The translations under genes and the position numbers were made by a program. The notes under the pieces were generated by a model that was given only the letters and a program-made list of their open reading frames with translations, was not told the origin of the DNA and ran no database searches. A DNA stretch of 21,893 nucleotides from Azolla pinnata (taxonomy: Eukaryota > Streptophyta > Polypodiopsida > Salviniales > Salviniaceae), in NCBI GenBank assembly GCA_037176905.1, contig JBBBWG010010301.1, positions 1 through 21,893 of the forward strand. The letters run 5' to 3'. This document shows, piece by piece, positions 1-8,659 of the stretch; positions within the stretch are counted from its first letter, which is position 1; each line of letters starts with the position of its first letter.

Positions 1-740
1 CGGAATGTCCACGACGAACAAGTCACCCTCGCGGAGCGTGACGTACAAAGGATACAAGGAGCGTATCCTCGGACCACTATACGTATGCGTAGGTATAATC
101 TATGTCGGATGCATAGATCTCCACCGCAACTCCTCCTTCCTCGTCTGGCTCGACTACCACTCCTCCAACGCCTCCATCCAGCTCCGCATGCTCAACCTTA
201 ATTCCTCGTCGTCGTCGTCGTCGTCGTCTGCAGTACTACGGCCCGCCGATGCCATCCTCAGCTTCACCTACGACCTCTCCACCCTCTTCCCCTCGCGTAC
301 CGACATGTTCGTGGGCCTGACGGGAAGCATTGGCAGCAATTACCAGGGCTGCGCCATCTCCTCCTGGAGCTTCTCCCTCATCACCGGCCCGCCACCATCC
401 TCCTCCAAGCCTGCCGTTGCCCTAGGCATTCTCATTCCCAGCATTCTCGGCGCCATGCTGCTAGTGGCCGCCATCATCACGGGAGCGCTATGGTATTATC
501 ATCCAAGGAAGATCAAGCTATGCTGCTGCTGCTGCTGGATCAGCGAACAATCTGCTAGGGATGATCCCGCACAGCGCTCTGGTTCCCGCCGCTTTGCCGC
601 GTTTCACGTTCAAGCAGTTGCACAAGGCAACGCAGGGCTTCCACGAGCGGGCGAAACTGGGGAGGGGAGGGTTCAGCACGGTGTACAAGGGCCAGCCATG
701 TCGGACCTCATGGGCTGCCTTTAGAAAAATGCCACTTTAA
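1..740 (+). pseudogene. L-type lectin receptor-like kinase fragment, truncated and frameshifted
   Basis: The open frame from base 5 (239 residues) carries the C-terminal half of a legume-type lectin domain: FLVWLDYHSS (residues about 45-54), a nine-Ser tract, then LSFTYDLSTLF and MFVGLTGSIG, ending in the family signature SSWSFSLITG (119-128). A hydrophobic membrane segment follows (about 136-165), then a basic/Cys-rich stop-transfer stretch. The kinase start is not in this frame. It reads in the next frame (bases 579-740) as RFTFKQLHKATQGF then KLGRGGFSTVYKG, which is the juxtamembrane motif and glycine-rich ATP loop of this family. That implies an indel between about 520 and 579. The frame stops at 738-740 with the rest of the kinase missing. 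Intact members are plasma-membrane receptor kinases of about 650-700 residues. Residues 1-40 do not look lectin-like. The 5' part lies outside the window, so I call it a broken copy; a sequencing error at the Cys-codon repeat could explain the frameshift but not the missing kinase. Confidence 0.8.
206..229 (+). repeat. TCG trinucleotide repeat inside the lectin domain
   Basis: Seven TCG units plus TCT, in frame, encode most of a nine-Ser run between two lectin beta strands. A loop there tolerates length change, so this is probably a polymorphic microsatellite. Confidence 0.9.
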
Positions 741-1904
741 CTATTTGTCTCATGCGTGTAGAACGTGGGAGCAAAGATGCTGAATATCCAACAAGGTTGC
801 CTCGGTTTCTGTATATATCAATGTTCCTATTCCTATCCATTGTTGATGCCATGATTTTAGAATATTTTGGCTCAATTTATCACCCATTCTCTTTAGTCCT
901 TGTACCTAAGGAAGGGGTGTTGTAAGAACGAATTGGGCCATTTCCCGGCCTAAGGAAATGGCTAGCGCTCACTTTCTACCTGGCATTAGAATTCTTGTTT
1001 AGACTCTCATGGAGTTACTAAGAACGCCAACTTTGCTAGACTTAATAACTAGAATAGAAAAACATGTCAGCAAAAACTATATTTGTTACTGAGACGCTAA
1101 ACAACCAAACACAACGTAGAAGATCATACCTAGGGCAATTATTTATAGAACAAGCTTTCCACAATGTCAATCCGAAACTTGCTAGTTTATACTTGTAACT
1201 ATTTATTTTGTGCTCCAACGACCCTTTTGCCATCACTACATAGTATTTTGAGGAAAATAATCCATCATAGTTTTAGGACAAAGACATTATAATTACAACC
1301 AAGCTTCAAAAGCTAACAAAATTGGACATCACCTAGATTCCAACCTATGTTGTCGCATTTTATATATAAAATACATTTTAGAATACTCAAATGTATTCTA
1401 CACATATTTAATGTTTTGGAGCTGTCATTTTTTAGTCAATTTTATAAATATAAAAAATAACTTTTATTAGCATTATTGGGATTGACACTAAGAATGTTCC
1501 CAATGACATTCCTAATAAATTAAGTCCAAGTGAGAACATGACTAGATGTTCTTGAATGCCATTGTGGGGTTGTCTAATTTGAGGTATTAGAGATTCAATA
1601 TTACATTAACATGTAATAAAGAAGATCCACAATCTTTTCTTTTCGTTATGTTTAACTTAACCTCTAATTTCTTCCTATTATATATTTGATTTCTAGTTTA
1701 TAGCTCTATGTAGTAGAGTAGATAACTATGTATGTGGATGATATATATATCGCAAGATATGATTGATTATAGGGCATAGAAGGAAAAGCGGAGAAGAATT
1801 CTAGAGATAAGTAGTCGGCTTAGAGATTCATGTAATAGCTAAAAAATCTTCCCTTGATGTTCTATTGGAATGTCTCTATCTTCACAAACAATTATGTTCT
1901 TCTG
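741..1904. other. AT-rich intergenic DNA, nothing recognised
   Basis: Low GC, no long open frame and no family signature on either strand. The short minus-strand frame at 1042-1236 has no recognisable motif and looks like chance. Nothing here continues the kinase domain lost from the pseudogene before it. Confidence 0.6.
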
Positions 1905-2590
1905 CTAAGAAAATGTCTTGGCTTTTTCTATTTTGTTTTGGTTTAAACCTAACCAGACTGAAACGAGGATTGGTCCCAACCAGACCAAACCTACCATCCC
2001 TAACCGAACCAAACTGAGTAACCCCACACCTCCCCCCTTTGGAAACTTTTCGGGAAAGCTTGACGAGTGGTGAGATGATTCACTGACAGGTTTTGTGAAG
2101 TAGTGTTTCATTCATATGATGTGCGCAAAAGTCTTTGTCCTAGTCACCATCCGCTTCAATAAGTATGTATTCTTCTTGATCCACTGTGTGACACAATAAG
2201 TATCATGTATTAGGGATTCCCTGAGGCCCTTCATACACATGGGATAATATAGGGTCACCTCCTCGCCCTCCTTGTATTCTGTTTTGCTTCGTCCCCAATC
2301 CTACACCTTTTGTTGTTGTGATATATGGAGGTTTTGATAGATGAACTGGCAGATGATTGAGAGATGTTGTGGGTAAAACTATCATTCCGTCGTATCCTTA
2401 TGTTTTACAAATGGGAATATTATATCTATGTTTGGAGGAAGTTTAGGGTCTTTATTGAATGCGGGCATTTAATTGTCATGTTCACATTGTCCATCTAGTT
2501 GGGCCATATTTATAATAAGCCATAACTTTGACTATAAGTTCTTATAGCCATGTACATGAGTTGCTCATTTGAGAATACAAAGCATTCTTA
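1905..2590. other. Intergenic DNA with a GGTT-rich low-complexity patch, possibly retroelement-derived
   Basis: On the minus strand about 1940-2015 is rich in GGTT/GGTTCGGTT-type words, a common plant low-complexity pattern. From about 2460 the plus strand has a TATAATA-containing stretch followed by GAGAATACAAAGCATTC directly before the TC microsatellite. That is reminiscent of the R/U5 end of an LTR, but no paired LTR or primer-binding site is visible, so it stays a suggestion. Confidence 0.35.

Positions 2591-2654
<64 letters not shown>
2591..2654 (+). repeat. TC dinucleotide microsatellite
   Basis: 64 bp of TC units with a single interruption (TTT near 2602). It separates the possible LTR-like sequence on the left from the minus-strand gypsy integrase remnant on the right. 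Confidence 0.97.
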
Positions 2655-2658
<4 letters not shown>

Positions 2659-3524
2659 AACATTCACTTACGCAAATTTGAAGCTCCATAGCTTCAAATC
2701 TACTTGTTTATTGTTGCTGAATGTCCTCTGTCACATAGTTGTCTTCTTCAACATACTGTTAGACTGTTACGACTCTTGTTTTGCTTGATGACCATCTCTA
2801 ATAGTCTCTTCTAAACAAAACTTTGAATGGGAAAACTCACTAGAAGCTTGGGCTGAGGTATTGTACGCATGTATTGCATAGGATAGTACTTTATCCCAAT
2901 TCTGATGTAAAAGGGTTAACAAATGATGAAATGATCTGCTAGAGTGTTTGGTTAAGGCTCAATGTTTGCAGATGATAGGGTGAGGTGAAAAGTTGCGTGA
3001 CGGCCAAAGCTTTCGCCAAAATTTGTAGTATTTCACTTCTAAACTATGTTCCTTGGTCTCACAGTAGTTGTTTGGATAGGATTGTTGCAAGATTAGATGC
3101 TAAAGTAGAGTTGTGGCAATGGTGTCGACGGACATATCCAGTACTGGAACTACGATACACCACTGAGTAATATATTATGTTATTATTGGAATGTAACAGT
3201 TGCCTATTGTAGATGTTGAAAAATGACCCATTAAGTTTGACCCAACCATTTTGAATGGTTTTGTGACTTCAATAGGTGAAAGAAAACCTACTGGTTGTGA
3301 TGGTGATTTGATTCGTTGGTAGTTTTCACACTGTTAGCGGTATGTTGTTACTGACTTTTGCATCCTTAGCCAATGATATAGAGACTTCAGATTATTCTAT
3401 ACCTTATGAAACCCCAAGTTTCTTAATTGAATATACCCATGGTAGAATTCTAGATAGTATTTGTTGAAGTTGTGGAATGTAAATATACGATTGTTTATCC
3501 TTTTCTATGAAGTGTTGTTTTTGG

Positions 3525-3562
3525 GCAAGATAGGTGCTAAGTTTTTTGCCGTTGGTCTAACA
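3525..3562. repeat. 38-bp direct repeat, left copy
   Basis: Begins GCAAGATAGGTGCTAAG and ends CTAACA. It matches 3953-3990 at 37 of 38 positions (T at 3558 versus C at 3986). On the minus strand the sequence encodes TNGKKLST of the reverse transcriptase thumb, so it belongs to the gypsy element and was duplicated when the intervening DNA arrived. Confidence 0.93.
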
Positions 3563-3952
3563 GATGACCGGCAATGAAAAAGCGGGATAGGGGGGTTCTT
3601 TGATCAGGGGGTACAAATGACGGTTCAATAGCGCTTTGATTCGAAGAGTCCTAGTCCAGGGGATGTAAGGGATCTTTAGAATCGTCGGCGCGTTACGAGC
3701 TCGGGTTGGATGGTGGAGAAGTTGGTTTCGCATGGAGAAGGAGATTTGCCTAAAGCACCTTCGAAGGAAGGCGATTGGGTAGCCTCGTGCACGGTGGTAT
3801 TAGTGTAAAGGGCAGTGGTGTGGGTGAAGGTGGAGGGGGAAGAAGGGTCGCTAGGTGCGTTAGGGGCGGCTGCGGGGATGATGGCGGAGGTAGTGGGATA
3901 AAGGGCGGCGGCAAGGGTGAAGGCGGAGGTGGATGTAGGGTTGTTAAGAGCA
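3563..3952. other. GC-rich 390-bp insert within the gypsy remnant
   Basis: Clearly more G+C-rich than the flanking retroelement, with GGC/GGT/GGA-rich runs especially from 3800 to 3940. Plus-strand reading gives a Gly-rich chance-looking peptide and the minus strand a Pro-rich one; neither resembles a known protein. The insert ends (GATGACCGG and AAGAGCA) show no terminal inverted repeat and no poly(A). It may be captured genomic or gene DNA used as filler at a repaired break, or an unknown mobile unit. Confidence 0.6.
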
Positions 3953-3990
3953 GCAAGATAGGTGCTAAGTTTTTTGCCGTTGGTCCAACA
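3953..3990. repeat. 38-bp direct repeat, right copy
   Basis: Partner of 3525-3562, with an offset of 428 bp. This copy runs continuously into the reverse transcriptase thumb, so it is the original position; the left copy joins the integrase side. Confidence 0.93.
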
Positions 3991-4385
3991 AAATTTGATA
4001 ATGGATCATAGCTTCTCTGGGTCTATCTTGACTCCATCAGCGGATATAATAAAACCCAAGAATTTCACGGAAGTCCATTTTAAATTGCAATTATAAATTA
4101 TACTTTTGTATCTTTATTAAAGTTTGTTTGACTACCTCGATATGTTAATTCCAAGCTTGTGTGTTCTAACTAAGATGTCCAAATAGAGAATGGCTACTCC
4201 TCATAATATTAGATCTTGAAAAATAAAATAGGACATACATTGGAAAGTGCTTCCTCCATCTGACATTAATCTGATGGCCGACATACACTTAAATTGGAAT
4301 AATCTTAGTGAGTCTTGGAGGTTGGTTTGTGAGCATTTGATGTTGCTACAGGAATCTGCCTAGCTGATCAAGGACATTACTATTT

Positions 4386-4923
4386 TAGATTATTTAAGAC
4401 TATTTTTATTTTATTTATATTTTTTAAAGAATTTGTTTTTGCAATAAAAAACTATAATTTATTATTAATTTCTTTCTATTTGATTTAAAACATGAAATTA
4501 AATCCACTTTTTCCTTTTGCTCTCAAAATTGAGAACATATAAATCTTTTAATGTTTCTTTATCTTAGAAGTTGACGAGCTGAAAACTAGGAAAAAATAAG
4601 TGAGAAGGGTAAACTCTCTCTATCTATTTATACAAGATGTATGTCTAAGCCTGAGATATTCTCCCTTCTTGCTTGTTTGTCTCCTTCTGTATATATTTAA
4701 CTTTAAACATATTAATCTTATGCAAATACATACTTATCTATATATGACTACATACATACATCATATCAAACATCTATGCATACATCTATTATCCCTTGTT
4801 TTGTCATCAAAGGAGTAGCTCTCCGGTGGTCTTATTCTACACCAACTTTCTTTTACCGGCCACCTATAACATGATCTCATTATCTATCTTGGTTAAACGG
4901 TTTCAATAGAATAGGAGTTATAG
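4386..4923. other. AT-rich intergenic DNA
   Basis: Very AT-rich with poly(T) runs at 4400-4440 and 4500-4560. No coding, RNA or repeat signal is recognised. Upstream (minus-strand 5') parts of the gypsy polyprotein, such as protease or gag, cannot be traced here. Confidence 0.55.
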
Positions 4924-5258
4924 AAAGAGCTTTAATCTGGGACATTGTGACCCATGTTTTTTCCACATACATGTATTCAAGTTTTTTTATGTTAAATCAA
5001 GTTATAGTAAAACCAATAGAGTGACTGTCTTTTGTAACATATATTTTTTGTCGAATAGGTGGCAAGCTTTACGTCAAATATTGAATAGGTGTCAAAAAAG
5101 AGCTTTAATCTAGGACATTATGACCCATGTTTTTTTCCACAATATGTATTCAAGTTTTTCTGGGCTAAATTAGGTTATGGTGGAACCAATCGAGTGGTTG
5201 TCTTTTGTAACATATATTTTTTGTCGCATAAGCAGCAAACTTTATGTCAAATATGCAA
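4924..5258 (+). repeat. Tandem duplication, period 173 bp
   Basis: Copy A (4924-5086) and copy B (5097-5258) both begin AAAGAGCTTTAATCT and share CATGTTTTTTCCACA-, GTATTCAAGTTTTT- and CTTTTGTAACATATATTTTT-type blocks in the same order, with scattered substitutions and small indels. Both end in a GTCAAATAT-type word like those in the repeat arrays near 5450-5550 and 18 kb. It probably lies inside the body of a DNA-transposon-like element. Confidence 0.88.
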
Positions 5259-5429
5259 CGGCTACACATTAAATATGTTTTTATGTATTCATTTATGTTA
5301 TTTAAGTTTATACTTTAGTTATGTAAAATAACGTGATGCAATGATATATTGATTATATTGGAAATAATAAGTCATAAATTAAATTCTTATAGCTAGGGTT
5401 CATCAAGTTTTATATTTCTTTCGATACAA

Positions 5430-5617
5430 GTTTGTGGTGAATTCTTCATCAAATACGTAGCAAGGTAGCACAAACAGTGTGTCAAATACGCGACAATTTT
5501 GCGGTAATTTTGACAACAATTTGATGTCAAATTTGGCGCGACTTACATGTAACATGTCAACTAGGTGTCAGGTCTCACACATTTCAAAGCCCAAGTTTTG
5601 ATTTATATATTGTAGTG
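5430..5617. mobile_element. Possible CACTA-type transposon end
   Basis: The segment ends TGTAGTG (5611-5617), which on the minus strand starts CACTACAATATA as expected for an En/Spm (CACTA) terminus. Inward of it lie short repeated words: GTCAAATACG, GTCAAATTTGGCG and TTTTGCGG. AAATTTGGCG also occurs next to the terminus at 19072. The matching opposite end was not found, no target duplication is confirmed and no transposase is present, so this is tentative. Confidence 0.35.
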
Positions 5618-7534
5618 AGTGTTTGTAAAGAAGAGCCTAATAAATTATGAATTTATAAATTTGCAGTTTTTTATATGGGTTTATAAGTGAATTATCACCA
5701 AAACATGCCTAAACTTTACGGTAATCGGAAAGTCGAAAATCTATCATCATAAAAGTTCACATTAATTTATTTATTTTTAATAACAAATTGAATAGAACCA
5801 TATTTCACGTTGATTTTAATATTTTGTCATTAAATGTTCAAGAAAGAAATAATGTTTCAAATATGAAGAATATCAAAAAATTCACAAAACAAAATTTTTT
5901 ATGTAAATAAAAATAGTTATCATGCAAGTCCCTTAACTACATGACAAGTAATACATAAATCCTTTGATACGGAGTATGGTTAGTCACGAATATTAAATTT
6001 TAATCCTCTAAAGTTGAGCCATTGTGAGTACTTTTTCTTTCACCATATCATTGGTCGTAGTAACACTTCAATTGCAAAGGCTTGAATCATCTTCAAAATA
6101 TACCAATCTAAAAAATAATTCATTGCATCATTGTGTTAACTGTTATGGCCTCAATAAAATTAGAATGAGTAATTACTATCCATAATTACTTATTGATAGA
6201 ACCTTAATGGATGGTTGTTAAGCATCTAAAAGTATATAAAACTCTCATTATTTTGGGAATCTCCTACTTTACATCAGTCAAGATCAATATTTGCATGATG
6301 TTTAAGCTATTTTCTCGAATACAATAGTAGATGTCAAATAGCATGACCTTTTGTTGAAGTCACTAGCTAGATTTTGCATAAAGTTAGAATCCTATCACTG
6401 TTTTGGCCCTTTCATAAGAATATATGCTTGGACCAATGTTATTACATTTTTTCTTGATTTCCCTTCACATATAAACCTACATTGGTCAATCGTCCATGCT
6501 CTATTGTTAGAACCTTATGCATCTAGCTCCTTCTCAATATAAATGGAGTTGTTTTACCCATCCCTAACATGTTAGTCCGTAATGACATGTGCTATTTGAT
6601 TCTAGACTTAATGATCAATGTTGGGACCCCTAAATCTTGCCAATGCAATGGATCAGCTTGTATCTGAATTTTTGTTGATAATGTCCAATTAATCATGTCC
6701 TAGGTTGTGCATTAAAATGAATAGAACTTGCTAACACAAGTTAGGATAGGAAGCATCATGACTGCCAAATGGTAGACATGCATTGCATGAGGCAGAGGTC
6801 TCATCAATGTTATCTCTTACTATCTTCCTCTATTAGAGTCAAGTATACAACTGTATTGTTCTCATATGTTTACCTTGCATTGCCTATATTTTCTTTGGCT
6901 ACATCTTGTTCTCGGCTATGACTCAAACACTTGTGGTGATCTGCGCACAATGTAATGTGGTCCTTGACAAATTTTTGATGCATACATATGAATTCATGTA
7001 TTATCATTAAGAAAAGTATAATTCAAGAATTGCATCGTAAGAATTGAACCCTATCAAATGAACAATTATAATAATGCAATCATCATGTCAAGTTGAGTGC
7101 TAGAAACCCAAGAGAATTCTTTTATGGAGCATGTATTACGTGATAATGAAGCTTATACCAACGAGAGCATGAAACTTAGGAGAAAAACAAAAATCTGCAC
7201 CGAAAGATCAAAACTGAAAGAATGGTATTATATAGAATGATTGCCTAGAACTTGTCGGGAGTCTCCCAACTCAATCTTATCCTTTGGTGCAACATTACAA
7301 TATGTTGTCCGATGTTTGATGAAGATATTGAGGATGCCTATGGCGCATAGTGACAATGGTAGATGCCATCAGTCAAGCTGTAGACAAGTACATGAAGAGC
7401 ACGAGCTAGTGTTAAGATTCAGAGACAATCTTCTATGGATATGATTTAACAAGCAAAAGGCAAAGAGAAGAGGAGAACAACAGGCAGTGCTCGCTTGAAT
7501 CATTATAGAATACTAAGCACAATCAAAAGATTTT
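5618..7534. other. AT-rich intergenic DNA, nothing recognised
   Basis: About 1.9 kb of AT-rich sequence read on both strands. Short frames at 6351-6542 and 7241-7444 show no domain or conserved motif and are probably chance. No APB-like exon for the downstream bHLH gene was seen: I found no sequence that could encode the ELxWxNGQ motif. Confidence 0.5.
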
Positions 7535-8112
7535 TGTGCATGCATCCATTCATCCATCCATTCGCCCACATATGCATACACATGGAGAGCATGATGAAAG
7601 GCGGAGAGAGACAGACATGCACAATCATACACACATAGGAAGCGTTGCACATCATACATGCACGAACAAAGTGGGATCGATCGTCATCGAGGCAGAACTA
7701 GAATTGAAGCGAAACAATACAACATACACACACACACACACACATAGATTGACATACACATACTTACGTACATATGTACGTAGATCCGCACACATGCACA
7801 TATGCAAGTGTGTGCGTACATACATACATACATACAACATACGCACACATACATTGACAGACACATACATACGTACATACGTACATACATACATACATAC
7901 ATACATACATACATACATACAACATACACACACATACATTGACAAACACATGCATATGTACATACGTACATGCATACATGCATACATACGTACAACATAC
8001 ATTGACAGACACATACATACGTACATACATACATACGTACGTACATACATGCATACATACGCACAACATACAGTGACAGACACATACATACGTACATACG
8101 TACATACGTACA
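7535..8112. repeat. Compound microsatellite: CA, ACAT and ACGT units with higher-order repeats
   Basis: Pure CA repeat around 7727-7744, then long CATA/CGTA tracts (7817-7840, 7868-7920, 8016-8060, 8083-8110). Within these, an irregular unit of about 63-85 bp recurs, each marked by ATTGACAGACACATAC or a close variant near 7853, 7938, 8001 and 8072, usually after ACAACATAC. The long open frames across it on both strands are artefacts of a four-base repeat read in every frame (Tyr/His/Thr or Val/Cys/Met/Tyr peptides), not genes. It sits about 550 bp upstream of the bHLH start codon and so may lie in its promoter. Confidence 0.95.
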
Positions 8113-8158
8113 CATGACAGAGGTATACGGTTTCTTCAGGGGCATAGATCGAGCGAGC

Positions 8159-8191
8159 GCCATCGCCATCGCCATCGCCATCGCCATCGCC
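8159..8191 (+). repeat. GCCATC hexanucleotide repeat
   Basis: Five GCCATC units plus GCC, in the presumed promoter or 5' leader of the bHLH gene. Confidence 0.93.
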
Positions 8192-8225
8192 TGTAAGAAC
8201 AGAGAGGAGGCCATCGCTCGCGGAG

Positions 8226-8247
8226 GCAGCAGCAGCAGCAGCAGCAG
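8226..8247 (+). repeat. GCA trinucleotide repeat
   Basis: Seven GCA units, followed within 20-30 bp by a GACA tract (about 8268-8285). Both are non-coding here and lie upstream of the bHLH start. Confidence 0.92.
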
Positions 8248-8400
8248 ACATGGGTTCTGACGACGAAGGACAGACAGACAGACAAGACCCACAGACGGGT
8301 CCCTTCGGACCAGATGATGAAGCTCTGCTCTTTCTCCTCCTTTCCCCTTCTTCTCCTTTTCCGCAGGTTTTTCACGCAATGGCAATAGTTTAATCCCAGG

Positions 8401-8619
8401 ATGAATCTCCGATCCATCCATAGATTCTCCCCTCTTTCTGCCCTGCCTCAAAAGGAAGGGAAAGAGGAGGAAAGAGGAGAGGAAAGAGGAAAGAGGAAGG
8501 AAGCCCCCGAGTCAATGGCCGCACCTGCAGATGCCCATCCATCGCCCAACACCGCCTGCTCCCCCGCCCCCATCGCCATGGAACCAAACTGGATCACCCA
8601 TCTCCATTTGCTTCCATGA
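8401..8619 (+). promoter_or_regulatory. Upstream ORF in the presumed bHLH 5' leader, 72 codons
   Basis: ATG at 8401 opens a 72-codon frame ending at TGA 8617-8619, 40 nt before the chosen bHLH start and in a different frame. It crosses a purine-rich (GA) tract at about 8450-8508 and has a second in-frame ATG at 8515. A further upstream ATG at 8616 overlaps this stop (ATGA) and opens a frame to 8834 that overruns the bHLH start. If the transcript starts upstream of 8401 these would be expected to reduce translation of the main frame. The transcription start is unknown, so the role is inferred. Confidence 0.4.
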
Positions 8620-8659
8620 GCTTCTTCCCTGAACCTCCCCCCGCCTTCTCTCCTCTCCC

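Larger units (their letters stand above)
2761..4385 (-). mobile_element. Degenerate Ty3/gypsy polyprotein remnant: reverse transcriptase and integrase, RNase H missing
   Basis: Read on the minus strand from about 4330 down, the translation follows gypsy reverse transcriptase: TFQCMSYFIFQDL, then the catalytic box as AILYLDILV (4195-4160; one Asp of YLDD is gone), then SVKFLGFIISADGVKID and PEKL (about 4070-4010), the thumb region. After an insertion (see 3525-3990) the frame resumes as a pre-integrase piece (FIEKDKQ..YIYIPQLQQIL, about 3520-3460). Integrase follows (about 3450-2761): LGFHKV*NNLKSLYHWLRM, QCENYQRIKSPSQPVGFL with one zinc-finger Cys replaced, PIEVTKPFKMVG, TQWCIVVPVLDMS, and WDKVLS with YAIHAYNTSAQAS. 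Stops, at least two frameshifts and loss of catalytic Asp positions make it dead. No RNase H lies between the thumb and integrase, so there was an internal deletion. LTRs, gag and protease are not visible. Confidence 0.88.

Noticed and set aside
1235-1241. CACTACA as the left end of the element ending at 5617
   Set aside because: Similarity stops after seven bases and the neighbouring triplets differ (CAT versus AGT).
3750-4011. Gly-rich (plus) and Pro-rich (minus) small proteins
   Set aside because: Both come from the same GC-rich low-complexity insert, lack any motif and run into retroelement sequence.
7536-8451. Long open frames on both strands (193, 199 and 255 residues) as protein genes
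   Set aside because: They run through tetranucleotide and trinucleotide microsatellites, and their peptides are monotonous Tyr/Val/Cys/Met or His/Thr strings with no domain.
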